Part shown: one piece after another, positions 17,875 through 26,692 of the stretch | Layout: each line of letters starts with the position of its first letter | Position numbering within the stretch: the first letter of the stretch is position 1 | Origin: [Clostridium] ultunense DSM 10521 | GTDB lineage: Bacteria; Bacillota; Clostridia; Tissierellales; Tepidimicrobiaceae | DNA: 64,000 nt | Reading direction: 5' to 3' | NCBI RefSeq assembly: GCF_000511955.1 | Contig: NZ_AZSU01000004.1 | Span: 27,436 to 91,435, forward strand | The notes under the pieces: generated by a model | Seen by the model: the letters and a program-made list of their open reading frames with translations, nothing else | Database searches by the model: none | What the model was told of the DNA's origin: nothing | Translations under genes and position numbers: made by a program

Positions 17875-18220
17875 AAGTTTTATTTTAGTCCACTCCCTTC
17901 CTTCACCTCTCCTTTGGGAAGAATGGAACTAAAATTAAGATAATAAATAAATAATCTTATAATAAATCCTGTTGGATCTTTTACTCTCCTTTGGATGGAA
18001 TAAGAATTAATCGCTTATTTAGAAGAAATTAATTAACTACAAGTGGAAGCAGTGTAATGGATAATCTATTGCACTGCTTCAATTTTTAATTGTAAACTGT
18101 ATGGAATATAGTAACAACATTGACATATTTAGAAAAGATAAACTACTTGTAATTAACGGGAACATGATATAAAATTAACAATAAATAGGTGGACGTAAAC
18201 TATTATGAGGAGGAATTTTT
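17875..18220 (+). terminator. Non-coding gap with terminator of the grd operon
   Basis: A 346-nt region without a gene. A stem-loop with 13-nt arms GAAGCAGTGTAAT / ATTGCACTGCTTC (18046-18058, 18068-18080, one G-U) followed by AATTTTT is a probable terminator. Downstream, an extended -10-like TGATATAAA (TG at 18165, TATAAA at 18168-18173) may serve the regulator gene. A purine-poor CTCCTTT segment occurs twice (about 17908 and 17987). Nothing else is recognised. Confidence 0.55.
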
Positions 18221-19648
18221 ATGGCATCTTTAATTAGTAAAGATGGATTAATGTCCCCTTTCTATAAGGAGATTTTTATAGAAGCATTAAATGCTTCTTC
18301 TGATGGAATATTAATATCTGATAATAAAGGGAATGTACTCTATGTCAATCATGCCTATGAGAATACAACTGGATTAAAAAAAGATGATTTATTGGGTAAG
18401 AACTTAAAAATACTGTTAGAACAGAAGCTTTTCAATACTGCAGCTTCTCTTTCTGTATTAGAAAATCAAAAGCCTTTTTCACTTATTCATCAATATGTTA
18501 CTGGCAAATCCGCTTTAACTACTGCCAATCCTATTTTCGATGAAGATGAGAACCTTATAGGAGTAGTATGTAATACTAGAAATGTTACTGAACTTGTAAG
18601 CATGAGAAAGGAATTGGAAGAAACTAAAGAGCTAACTCAAAAATACTCTGAAGAGTTGCAAAAACTTCGAGAAGAGCAATTAAAATGTGAAGGTTTAGTT
18701 TACAGAAGTCAAACCATGACGGATACCCTTAAATTTGCCTTAAAAACAGCAGCTTTTGATAATACTGTATTAATTGGTGGAGAATCGGGTACTGGTAAGG
18801 AGGTATTAGCAAAGTTTATCCATCAACACAGTCCAAGAAAAGAAGGACCTTTTATTAAAATTAATTGCTCAGCTATACCAGGAGAATTATTTGAATCTGA
18901 ATTATTTGGATATGTTCCTGGTTCATTTACAGGCGCTTCTTCCCAAGGTAAAACTGGAATGTTTGAGCTTGCCGATGGAGGAACCATATTATTAGACGAG
19001 ATTGGCGAGTTGGATTTATCAGTTCAGCCTAAATTATTAAGGGTGTTACAAGAGATGGAAGTCCATCCTGTAGGTGCTGAAAAGTCTGTAAAAATAGATG
19101 TAAGGGTATTAGCCGCTACTAATGTGAATTTAGCAGATGCAGTTAAAGAGGGACGTTTTAGGGAGGACCTTTTCTTTAGATTGAATGTATTGCCAATTAA
19201 AATTCCACCCTTAAGAGAACGAAAGGAAGATGTAATTCTAATTGCTTCATATTTCTTAGAAAAATTGAACAGAAAATACAAAAGAAACATTACCTTTACT
19301 TCTGAAGTAGAACATATATTGACCAACTATTCATGGCCAGGCAATGTAAGAGAATTGGAAAACTTAGTTGAATACCTTTTTATTGTAAACCCAAAGGATC
19401 AAATAACCGTAGAACAGCTTCCATCCTGGGTACTAACGGAACATGTTATGGAAGAATATATTTGTGAAGATGGCGATTGTACTCCAAGGTTAAATTATAT
19501 GTTAGATATGTATGAAAAAAATATTATTACTATTGCATTAAGAAAACATAATTCAGTGAAAGAGACAGCAAAAACCCTAGATATTCACCCGTCTACTCTG
19601 TTTAGGAAGATAAAAAAACATAATATTAACACTGATTTCTTAGATTGA
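18221..19648 (+). CDS. PAS-domain sigma-54-dependent transcriptional activator
   Basis: A 475-residue enhancer-binding protein. Residues about 18-125 form a PAS sensor (NASSDGILISDNKGNVLYVN), followed by a short coiled coil. The AAA+ domain has Walker A GGESGTGKE, a GSFTGA sigma-54-contact loop (the usual form is GAFTGA) and Walker B GGTILLDEIGEL. The C-terminal Fis-type HTH is SVKETAKTLDIHPSTLFRKI. It lies between the reductase genes and the amidase/hydantoinase genes, and a textbook -24/-12 promoter with palindromic upstream sites begins just after it. It most likely activates the downstream catabolic unit. The signal sensed by PAS is unknown. Confidence 0.9.
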   Translation: MASLISKDGLMSPFYKEIFIEALNASSDGILISDNKGNVLYVNHAYENTTGLKKDDLLGKNLKILLEQKLFNTAASLSVLENQKPFSLIHQYVTGKSALTTANPIFDEDENLIGVVCNTRNVTELVSMRKELEETKELTQKYSEELQKLREEQLKCEGLVYRSQTMTDTLKFALKTAAFDNTVLIGGESGTGKEVLAKFIHQHSPRKEGPFIKINCSAIPGELFESELFGYVPGSFTGASSQGKTGMFELADGGTILLDEIGELDLSVQPKLLRVLQEMEVHPVGAEKSVKIDVRVLAATNVNLADAVKEGRFREDLFFRLNVLPIKIPPLRERKEDVILIASYFLEKLNRKYKRNITFTSEVEHILTNYSWPGNVRELENLVEYLFIVNPKDQITVEQLPSWVLTEHVMEEYICEDGDCTPRLNYMLDMYEKNIITIALRKHNSVKETAKTLDIHPSTLFRKIKKHNINTDFLD

Positions 19649-19668
19649 TATATTTTTTTGATTTAGAG

Positions 19669-19770
19669 TCGCAATTTTGCGATTATGGAAAACTGGATTG
19701 CAAATTTGCAAAACCTTGTAAACGACAGGGTTTAAGAATATGTTATAATATACCGTTGCAATTATGCGAC
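19669..19770. promoter_or_regulatory. Three palindromic upstream activator sites
   Basis: Three related dyads with consensus TNGCA-N4-TGCNA: TCGCAATTTTGCGA (19669-19682), TTGCAAATTTGCAA (19698-19711) and TTGCAATTATGCGA (19756-19769). Centres are 29 and 58 bp apart. They lie 55-155 bp before the -24 element, the normal place for enhancer-binding-protein sites. A similar half-site arrangement occurs at 7473-7493 before the GntR gene. Confidence 0.65.
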
Positions 19771-19824
19771 TCCATTAATAAATAAAAAGGCATTACTTTG
19801 GCTAAATTCTCCCTTTTTAAATCT

Positions 19825-19840
19825 TGGCACGGCACTTGCT
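19825..19840 (+). promoter_or_regulatory. Sigma-54 (-24/-12) promoter
   Basis: TGGCAC-GGCAC-TTGCT matches the sigma-54 consensus exactly (TGGCAC, 5-bp spacer, TTGC). The start codon of the amidase gene is 103 nt downstream. Confidence 0.88.
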
Positions 19841-19942
19841 ATATATAAGGGCAAGAAGTTCAATACTCAATAAAAAAATAATGAACTAAATAAATTAGTG
19901 TGGAAGAGTATTGAAAATAAAAATTAAAGGGAGGATTTATAA

Positions 19943-20659
19943 ATGATAAACGAAAAGTTTGTTGACAAAGGTGGACAATATAATTTTGATACTGAATTAT
20001 TAGAAAAAGCTTTTGAAGAAGCACGAAAGATCTACAGAGAAAGAGGGTTTCAAACTAGAATGGGCTATGGCAAGGCTCCTGCAGTAACAACTGTAGATAT
20101 GGCAAAAGCTTGGATGTCAGATGGCCATCCATTTACATGCGAAAACAATGTTGAAGTTTGTGCTAATGCACTTAAAGTATTAGAAGCAGCGAGAAAATCT
20201 GGAGTACCTATTTTCCATACAACTACTGGATACGTAGGAAAAGAACAATGGGATCTACCAAGATGGGATGAAAAAATTCCTATGCACACATTAGATATTA
20301 ACTCAGAATGGATGGAAATTGATCCTAAATTAAAACCAAGACCAGAAGAACCAGTTATCCACAAAAAATATGCAAGTAATTTCTTTGGAACACATCTAGC
20401 TCAAACTTTAGTTAAATTAGGAGTTGACACTGTAATAGTAATGGGAGCTACTTCCTGTGCATGCGTTAGACATACAGTAATGGATTCAACAGGATATGGG
20501 TTTAAAACCATAGTTCCAGAAGGAACAGTGGGTGATAGGGTGCCTGGGGTTATTGCTTGGAACTTATTTGATATGGACGCTAAATTTTGTGATGTTGAAC
20601 CACTTGAAAATGTAGTTAAATATTTGGAAAGCATAGATCCAAAAGTATATAATAGATAA
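19943..20659 (+). CDS. Isochorismatase-fold amidase, N-carbamoylsarcosine amidase-like
   Basis: A 238-residue cysteine hydrolase of the isochorismatase-like fold. The catalytic triad is visible: Asp52 in TTVDMAKAW, Lys141/142 in VIHKKYASNFFGT and the nucleophile Cys174 in GATSCACVRHTVMD. Length and motif spacing are close to N-carbamoylsarcosine amidohydrolase, which releases sarcosine, CO2 and ammonia. It is driven by the sigma-54 promoter and precedes a hydantoinase gene, which would supply its N-carbamoyl substrate. The product fits the adjacent reductase. N-carbamoylglycine is an alternative substrate; biochemical proof is needed for either. Confidence 0.8.
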   Translation: MINEKFVDKGGQYNFDTELLEKAFEEARKIYRERGFQTRMGYGKAPAVTTVDMAKAWMSDGHPFTCENNVEVCANALKVLEAARKSGVPIFHTTTGYVGKEQWDLPRWDEKIPMHTLDINSEWMEIDPKLKPRPEEPVIHKKYASNFFGTHLAQTLVKLGVDTVIVMGATSCACVRHTVMDSTGYGFKTIVPEGTVGDRVPGVIAWNLFDMDAKFCDVEPLENVVKYLESIDPKVYNR

Positions 20660-20689
20660 TAAAAAGAATTTATATAGCAATTTGATTGA

Positions 20690-20734
20690 AATTATAGGGG
20701 ATACAACTAGATTAAAGTAGTATCCCCTATAATT
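20690..20734. terminator. Strong hairpin between amidase and hydantoinase genes
   Basis: Two perfect 15-bp arms, AATTATAGGGGATAC and GTATCCCCTATAATT, are separated by a 15-nt loop. The 3' side is followed by AAATTATCTTTTTC. It could partially terminate transcription or protect the upstream message, setting different levels for the two enzymes. Confidence 0.55.
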
Positions 20735-20766
20735 AAATTATCTTTTTCTAGAACAGGAGGATGGAT

Positions 20767-22167
20767 ATGGGTTTACTAATTAAAAATGGGAATATCATAA
20801 CTTCCCAAAATGAATATATAGCAGATATACTCGTGGAAGGAGAAAAAATTATAGCTATAGCTAAAGATATAGACCCAGAGGGGCATGAAGTAGTTGATGT
20901 AACAGATAAATACGTTTTTCCAGGAGGCGTTGACGAACACGTACATTATAATTCCTTTAATTCCTTAGGATATGAAACTTCCCATGCGGCTTTAGTTGGA
21001 GGAACAACTACAGTTGGAGATTTTGTTGTTCAACCAGCAGGAGTAGGTTTAAGGGATTCCATAATAAACTATAAAAAAGAATTTCTTGATGGTATTGCAA
21101 CTCCCGACTATGTGCTTCATGGAATAATCATGGATCCATCAGAAGAATCCGTTACTGACTTGGTTAACATGCCTTCAGTTGGCGTTTCTTCCGTTAAACT
21201 ATTTATGGCTTATAAAGGCATGCCCTATTATGTATCGGATGAATGGATATTTAAAGCCCTTTGTAAAGGTAAAGAAGCTGGAGTTACCATTATGGTTCAT
21301 GCTGAAAATGCGGATATTATTGATGTATTAACGAAGAAACTCATAGCGGAAGGAAAAACTGAGCCAAAATATTTTGGTGATTCTAGACCAGTATTATCTG
21401 AAGCAGAAGCAACTTCCAGAGCCATTTATATGGCCAGAATAGCTGATGCTCCATTATTTGTTGTTCATGTAACAAACCGAGAAGCTGCAGAAGCCATTAG
21501 AGCAGCCTATAATGATGGGTTATCTGTATATGGTGAAACCTGCACACATTATATGATGTTAAATGATGAAAATTTGGCTAAACCCAATTTTGAAGGAGCA
21601 AAATATGTGTGTAATCCGCCACTAAGGCCACAATCAGACGTAGATTTCATGTGGGAAGCTATTAACAAGGGATGGCTAACTAGTGTTGGTTCAGACCATT
21701 GTGCTATTATGGGTGGATTTACAGAGGGTAAAGTAAAGGGAAAAAATGACTTCAGCAAAATACCGCCAGGTTCTCCAGGGGTACAGGAGCGCCTATATAT
21801 GCTGTGGACCTATGGAGTAGAAACAGGAAGAATTACTCGTCAAAAATTTGTGGAAGTTTGTTGTACAACACCTGCAAAGGTTTGTGGAATATATCCGCAA
21901 AAGGGTGATATTATGATTGGTTCCGATGCAGATATAGTAGTTTTTGACCCAAATTATAGAGGTGTTATTAGTAATAAAGATAGTCTCTCAGGTTCGGATT
22001 ATTGTACCTATGAGGGATATAAACAAAAAGGGATAGCTGAAAAAGTATTCTTAAGAGGAAAATTAGTAGCCGAAAATGGTAAATTCGTAGGTGAACTCGG
22101 TAAAGGAAAACAAGTAATGTCAAAACCATATGCTTATTGTTATGAGAAATTTAAGGAGCAAAGATGA
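20767..22167 (+). CDS. Hydantoinase/dihydropyrimidinase-family cyclic amidohydrolase
   Basis: A 466-residue zinc-dependent cyclic amidohydrolase. ATG at 20767 is preferred, as ATG 20761 abuts the AGGAGG ribosome-binding site. Metal ligands are visible: H58 and H60 in GGVDEHVHYN, a lysine for carboxylation in SSVKLFMAYKG, H178 in IMVHAENAD, then VVHVTNREAAEA and VGSDHCAIM. These are the dihydropyrimidinase/D-hydantoinase motifs. It opens five- or six-membered cyclic diamides to N-carbamoyl acids. Next to a carbamoylsarcosine-amidase-like gene, N-methylhydantoin (from creatinine) or hydantoin is the likely substrate. No ATP-dependent HyuA/HyuB-type hydantoinase is present here. Confidence 0.82.
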   Translation: MGLLIKNGNIITSQNEYIADILVEGEKIIAIAKDIDPEGHEVVDVTDKYVFPGGVDEHVHYNSFNSLGYETSHAALVGGTTTVGDFVVQPAGVGLRDSIINYKKEFLDGIATPDYVLHGIIMDPSEESVTDLVNMPSVGVSSVKLFMAYKGMPYYVSDEWIFKALCKGKEAGVTIMVHAENADIIDVLTKKLIAEGKTEPKYFGDSRPVLSEAEATSRAIYMARIADAPLFVVHVTNREAAEAIRAAYNDGLSVYGETCTHYMMLNDENLAKPNFEGAKYVCNPPLRPQSDVDFMWEAINKGWLTSVGSDHCAIMGGFTEGKVKGKNDFSKIPPGSPGVQERLYMLWTYGVETGRITRQKFVEVCCTTPAKVCGIYPQKGDIMIGSDADIVVFDPNYRGVISNKDSLSGSDYCTYEGYKQKGIAEKVFLRGKLVAENGKFVGELGKGKQVMSKPYAYCYEKFKEQR

Positions 22168-22294
22168 ATAAAATCGTTTTAGATAGATATTTTTAACTAT
22201 TATTTTGATATAAGCATGAAAGAGTATGAAAATCATAGAAAGATTACTTAGAAAACAAGAAAATAATCTAAAATTGAAAAGCGGTAATTTAAAG

Positions 22295-22330
22295 GGGAAC
22301 TCTATTGAAGAAAGGGTTCCCTCTTCATAT
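22295..22330 (+). terminator. Possible terminator after the hydantoinase gene
   Basis: GGGAAC / GTTCCC stem (22295-22300, 22316-22321) followed by TCTTCATATT. The T tract is weak. Confidence 0.4.
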
Positions 22331-22444
22331 TACAATTATTAATGGATTCCAAGCTAGGTTATAATAGTAGAAACTCTGGTCTTGTTATTTACAAAGAAGG
22401 TCAAAAATGCAATAATATTAGTAATATACAAAGGCGGTGGAAAT

Positions 22445-24076
22445 ATGGATATTCAATTTTGTGGTGCGGCAAAAATGGTTACTGGGTCAAATTTTTTACT
22501 TACTACAGATAAATATAAGATTTTAGTAGACTGTGGTATGTTCCAAGGGAATGAAGAATTAGAAAGGATGAACTTTGAACCTTTTCCTTATAATCCAGCT
22601 GAAATAGATTATTTAATATTATCCCATGCTCATATAGACCATAGTGGAAGAATACCAAAACTTATAAAAGATGGTTTTAAAGGCAGAATAATATCAACAA
22701 AACCAACTTTTGATCTATGTAAAATAATGCTTATGGATTCAGCAAAAATTCAAGAAGCAGATGTAGAATGGGAGAATAGGAAAAGACAAAGGGCTGGGGA
22801 AAAACCAATTGAACCCTTATATACCATAGAAGAAGCGGAAATCAGCTTAAAATTCTTTGAAACCTATTTATATGGTCAAAGGATAATAGTAAATGAAGAT
22901 ATAGAGTTGATGTTTAGGGATGCAGGGCATATGCTAGGTTCATCTATTATAGAATTATGGATTAGGGAAAAAGGAGATTATTTAAAAATAGTATTTTCTG
23001 GGGATTTAGGAATGCCTAATAGGCCTATCATCAATGATCCAGAATATATTGATGATGCTGATTATTTAATAATCGAATCTACCTATGGAGACAGAATCCA
23101 TGAAGAGTTTAACAGGAGTACCGAAAAGCTGGTAGAGATAATAAATAAAACTGTAATTAGAGGAGGCACTGTAATTATACCTTCTTTTGCTGTAGGCAGA
23201 ACTCAAGAGTTAATCTATAAATTGAACAAATACTATGAATACAACGAAGAAATAGAAGAATATATGAAGATTCCTATCTATGTAGACAGCCCCATGGCTG
23301 TAATGGCAACAGAAGCTTTTCAAGCTAATTCTAGTAGTTTTGATGATGAGGCAAAAGGGCTTATATTAAAAGGTGACAATCCATTCCAGTTTCCTAATTT
23401 AAGGTATGTAAAAGATCAAAAAGAATCTATGGCGTTAAACAAATATAAATTTCCTAAAGTGATCATTTCTTCTAGCGGTATGGCAACGGCTGGTAGAATT
23501 AGACACCATCTAAAGCACAATTTATGGGATGAAAAAAATAGCCTAGTATTTGTAGGTTATCAGGCAGAGGGTACATTAGGGAGGATAATATTAAATGGGG
23601 CTAAAAGGGTAAAAATATTAGGAGAAGAAGTAGCTGTAAAAGCTGAAATCTATGATCTGGAAGGTTTTTCTGGCCATGCTGATCAAATTATGCTCATTGA
23701 CTGGATAAGAAAACTTAAAAAGAAGCCAGAAAGAATTTTTATTGTCCATGGTGAAGAAAAGTCCTCCAATACTTTGGCCAGTTTAGTAAAAGAAGAGTTT
23801 AGTATTGAGACCATAATCCCAAATATAGGAGATAAATTTAATATAGAGAAACAAAGCGTTGAATTAACTAGAAGAACATTGAGGGAACCATTAGATTTGG
23901 AGCAGAGTATAATGAAAGATTTAGAATACATATACAATCAATTCCAATCCTTAAATACTAGGAAAGACCAATTAATAGATCGAAAATTATTAGAAAAGGA
24001 ATATGATTCCCTTAAAAATATATTGATACTGCTTCAACAAAATCTTATGGATTTAAATATGATGATTGGGAAATAA
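22445..24076 (+). CDS. Beta-CASP metallo-beta-lactamase-fold nuclease
   Basis: A 543-residue protein. ATG at 22445 follows GGCGGTGG; the longer frame from 22382 lacks family similarity. Metallo-beta-lactamase motifs are LSHAHIDHSGR (HxHxDH), DAGHMLGSS and FSGDLG. Beta-CASP motifs follow: IIESTYGDR, SSSGMATAGRIRHHL, and GFSGHADQ. The C-terminus (about 470-543) is helical. Proteins of this type (CPSF73/YSH1-like) process or degrade RNA in the cytoplasm, though bacterial substrates are often unknown. It overlaps no gene and is followed 20 nt later by a small membrane protein. Confidence 0.85.
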   Translation: MDIQFCGAAKMVTGSNFLLTTDKYKILVDCGMFQGNEELERMNFEPFPYNPAEIDYLILSHAHIDHSGRIPKLIKDGFKGRIISTKPTFDLCKIMLMDSAKIQEADVEWENRKRQRAGEKPIEPLYTIEEAEISLKFFETYLYGQRIIVNEDIELMFRDAGHMLGSSIIELWIREKGDYLKIVFSGDLGMPNRPIINDPEYIDDADYLIIESTYGDRIHEEFNRSTEKLVEIINKTVIRGGTVIIPSFAVGRTQELIYKLNKYYEYNEEIEEYMKIPIYVDSPMAVMATEAFQANSSSFDDEAKGLILKGDNPFQFPNLRYVKDQKESMALNKYKFPKVIISSSGMATAGRIRHHLKHNLWDEKNSLVFVGYQAEGTLGRIILNGAKRVKILGEEVAVKAEIYDLEGFSGHADQIMLIDWIRKLKKKPERIFIVHGEEKSSNTLASLVKEEFSIETIIPNIGDKFNIEKQSVELTRRTLREPLDLEQSIMKDLEYIYNQFQSLNTRKDQLIDRKLLEKEYDSLKNILILLQQNLMDLNMMIGK

Positions 24077-24095
24077 ACTAGGAAGAAGGGTTTAT

Positions 24096-24509
24096 ATGGA
24101 TAATAAACATGAAGATAGGATAAAAAATATTAAGAATCTAATAGAAAAACTCATCATTATTATCGAAATTTTATTAGCTCTTTTAATAATCTTCACTGTT
24201 ATTCTGAGCATAAAGGATTTAATAGTGTTGGGGATAACTGTATTCACCACAGAAGCAAATGCCAGCTATGAAATATTACAAGGCTTCTTATCCCATACAC
24301 TTTTATTGGTAGTAGGTTTAGAATTAGCAATAATGTTGATAAGCCATTCCCCAGGAAAAGTATTACAAGTAATACTTTATGCTATAGCTAGAAAGATGTT
24401 GATAAGTAGTGTAAATATGACAGATATACTTCTAGGTGTCATTGCATTAGCTATTATATTTATAACAGACAAATATTTTCATACAAAGGATGTAAAAAGG
24501 ATATTATAA
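24096..24509 (+). CDS. Small multi-pass membrane protein (PsiE-like)
   Basis: 137 residues from ATG 24096, behind GGAAGAAGGG. Four hydrophobic segments are visible: about 18-40, 60-85, 90-110 and 112-130, with LELAIMLISHSP and YAIARKMLISSVN between them. The ELA...IARK pattern resembles PsiE-family membrane proteins of unknown biochemical function. It is 19 nt downstream of the beta-CASP gene and may be co-transcribed. The family label is tentative. Confidence 0.6.
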   Translation: MDNKHEDRIKNIKNLIEKLIIIIEILLALLIIFTVILSIKDLIVLGITVFTTEANASYEILQGFLSHTLLLVVGLELAIMLISHSPGKVLQVILYAIARKMLISSVNMTDILLGVIALAIIFITDKYFHTKDVKRIL

Positions 24510-24521
24510 TTAGAATATTCC

Positions 24522-24550
24522 TTGACATTTTGGTTGAAAAGCCTTATATT
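24522..24550 (+). promoter_or_regulatory. Promoter of the HD-domain gene
   Basis: TTGACA (24522-24527), 17-bp spacer, TATATT (24545-24550), 37 nt before the start codon. Confidence 0.65.
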
Positions 24551-24586
24551 TGATTTAAATATTTTTCCATAAGGGGTGTTTTAAAT

Positions 24587-25168
24587 ATGAGTAAATATAT
24601 ACCGACTAGAGAAGAGGCTTTTGAATTGTTAAAAGAATATAATAAGAATGAAAGCCTAATAAAACATGCTTTGGCAGTGGAAGGGGTTATGGTACATTTT
24701 GCAGAATTGTTAGGAGAAGAAGACAAAGAAAAATGGGCGGTAATTGGGCTTATTCACGATCTAGATTATGAAATGTATCCAGAAGAACATTGTATCAAGA
24801 CTCAAGAAATTTTAAGGGAAAGGAATTGGCCAGAAGAATATATAAGAACTATAGTAAGCCATGGCTGGGGGATATGTACTGATGTAGAGCCTGTAGAGAC
24901 AATAGATAAGGTATTATATACAATTGATGAATTAACAGGATTAATAGCCGCAACAGCTTTAGTAAGGCCAAGTAAAAGCGTTTTAGATATGAAGCCCAAA
25001 TCCGTAAGGAAAAAATGGAATCAAAGTAGTTTTGCAGCAGGAGTAGATAGATCTATTATAGAAAAAGGTGCAGAAATGCTAGGCATGGATTTAAATACAG
25101 TAATAGCCGAAACTATTAAGGGGATGCAAAAAGTAGCAGAAGAAATTGGATTAAAAGGGAATATATAA
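24587..25168 (+). CDS. HD-domain phosphohydrolase-like protein
   Basis: A 193-residue cytoplasmic protein. Metal ligands of the HD fold are seen: H in LIKHALAVE, the HD pair in IGLIHDLDYEMYPEEH and H in TIVSHGWG, with a later Asp in YTIDELTGL. This is the family of small HDIG hydrolases found widely in Firmicutes, presumed nucleotide or phosphate-ester hydrolases. The substrate is unknown. It has its own promoter and a terminator (25181-25211), so it is probably a single-gene unit. Confidence 0.8.
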   Translation: MSKYIPTREEAFELLKEYNKNESLIKHALAVEGVMVHFAELLGEEDKEKWAVIGLIHDLDYEMYPEEHCIKTQEILRERNWPEEYIRTIVSHGWGICTDVEPVETIDKVLYTIDELTGLIAATALVRPSKSVLDMKPKSVRKKWNQSSFAAGVDRSIIEKGAEMLGMDLNTVIAETIKGMQKVAEEIGLKGNI

Positions 25169-25180
25169 ATCTAATAGATT

Positions 25181-25211
25181 GAGTCGCAATAAAATATGCG
25201 GCTCTTTTTTT
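25181..25211 (+). terminator. Rho-independent terminator of the HD-domain gene
   Basis: GAGTCGCA / TGCGGCTC stem (one G-U pair) followed by seven T's. Confidence 0.82.
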
Positions 25212-25343
25212 GTTCAGGAAAGTATACTTTATAGACATAAAATGTTTAGCCATATCTTTTATAGATTAGTTTGATAATGCAAAAATGTAATTATGTTTAC
25301 TTTAACTCATAACTAACAATTAGACAAATATCAAATTATTATA

Positions 25344-25372
25344 TTGACACAAAACAAACCCCCATATACAAT
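25344..25372 (+). promoter_or_regulatory. Promoter of the MFS/ArsR operon
   Basis: TTGACA (25344-25349), 17-bp spacer, TACAAT (25367-25372). A small dyad CAAAT-A-ATTTG (25381-25391) lies near the expected start point and could be an operator for the ArsR-like protein encoded downstream. Confidence 0.65.
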
Positions 25373-25402
25373 ATATCTGACAAATAATTTGGAGGTTATA
25401 TT

Positions 25403-26692
25403 ATGAATACAAAACTTATCAAACAAAAGGATTTTTTTCTATTAATATTAGGGAAGTTGGTATCCTTACTTGGAAGCAATATGCAACAATTTGCTCTATC
25501 CTTATATGTACTTTCATTGACTGGTTCTGCTACCATATTTGCATCCATTCTATCAATTTCAATTCTTCCCAGGCTATTGCTATCACCAATAGCTGGAGTC
25601 TTTGGCGATTGGTTTGATAGAAAAAGAACTATAGTATTATTAGACCTGCTAAACTTCATCATTATTGGTATATATGCAGTAATTTTTACCATCAACGGAA
25701 GCTTAACTTTACCAATGATATATATTTTGGTTATACTTTTAGAAATAACGGAAATATTTTTTGGTTCTGCCATGTCGGCTGTTATACCCAGTATGGTAGA
25801 AAAGGAAGATTTGCTAGATGCAAATTCCTTTAATTCGTTGGTTATGAATCTAGGCCAGTTATTAGCTCCGGTACTTGGTGCAATTATATATGGAAGTTTC
25901 GGTTTGAAAATAGTTATGACAATCAACTCCCTTAGCTTTTTATTATCAGCTATAAGTGAAATGTTTATTAATATTCCCAAAAAGCATAAGAAACCCGAGG
26001 AAATTAGCGCAAAAGCATTTAAAATGGATTTAATAGAAGGAATAAACATTATTAAGGGAAATAAATTTATCTCTACAATGATATATTTAGGGACCATTAT
26101 CAATTTTATTTTAGCACCAATTTTTTCCGTAGGGTTAGTATTTATCATTAAAGAAGTATTAAAAGCAACCGACTTCCAATTTGGAATATTTCAAATGGTT
26201 TTGTCTGCTTCTATGATTGCTGCCCCGATCTTTGCTTCAGGCTATATAAAGAAGGTAAAAGTAGGTAAACTATGTTATACAAGTTTTGTTTCAATTGCAT
26301 TATCCATATTGGTTATGGCAGTAATTCCATCTAAGGTTATATTAGGTAGTTTCAAATCCAATTTAGTACCATATATTCTTTTATCGATAATCTCTTTTAT
26401 GGTTGGAGTGTTTGCCACAACAGCAAATATCGCTATGGGTACTATATTTAATCAGGTAACTCCTATCGAGTTGATGGGTAGAACATCTACCGTATTTAAT
26501 TTAGCAGTTACTGTGTTTATTCCAATAGGACAAATGATTTTCGGTTATCTTTATGATATAATATCACCAAGCTATGTAATTGCAATAAGTGGCTTAATAT
26601 TAATTTTTACAGTTAAAAGGTATAAAATTGCTTTAATGGAATTGGATGAACAGGAAGATGGGATAAGGGGAGATGCGATAAATGAAATTTGA
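25403..26692 (+). CDS. MFS transporter, drug/macrolide-efflux-like
   Basis: A 429-residue integral membrane protein with about 12 hydrophobic segments. The loop between helices 2 and 3 has FGDWFDRKRTIVLLD, the MFS motif A region. SAVIPSMVEKEDLLDANS and a late GTIFNQVTPIELMGRTSTVFN are typical of the NreB/macrolide-efflux-like MFS branch. It has its own promoter and overlaps by 11 nt an ArsR-type regulator gene, which suggests regulated export of a toxic compound. The substrate cannot be predicted. Confidence 0.82.
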   Translation: MNTKLIKQKDFFLLILGKLVSLLGSNMQQFALSLYVLSLTGSATIFASILSISILPRLLLSPIAGVFGDWFDRKRTIVLLDLLNFIIIGIYAVIFTINGSLTLPMIYILVILLEITEIFFGSAMSAVIPSMVEKEDLLDANSFNSLVMNLGQLLAPVLGAIIYGSFGLKIVMTINSLSFLLSAISEMFINIPKKHKKPEEISAKAFKMDLIEGINIIKGNKFISTMIYLGTIINFILAPIFSVGLVFIIKEVLKATDFQFGIFQMVLSASMIAAPIFASGYIKKVKVGKLCYTSFVSIALSILVMAVIPSKVILGSFKSNLVPYILLSIISFMVGVFATTANIAMGTIFNQVTPIELMGRTSTVFNLAVTVFIPIGQMIFGYLYDIISPSYVIAISGLILIFTVKRYKIALMELDEQEDGIRGDAINEI

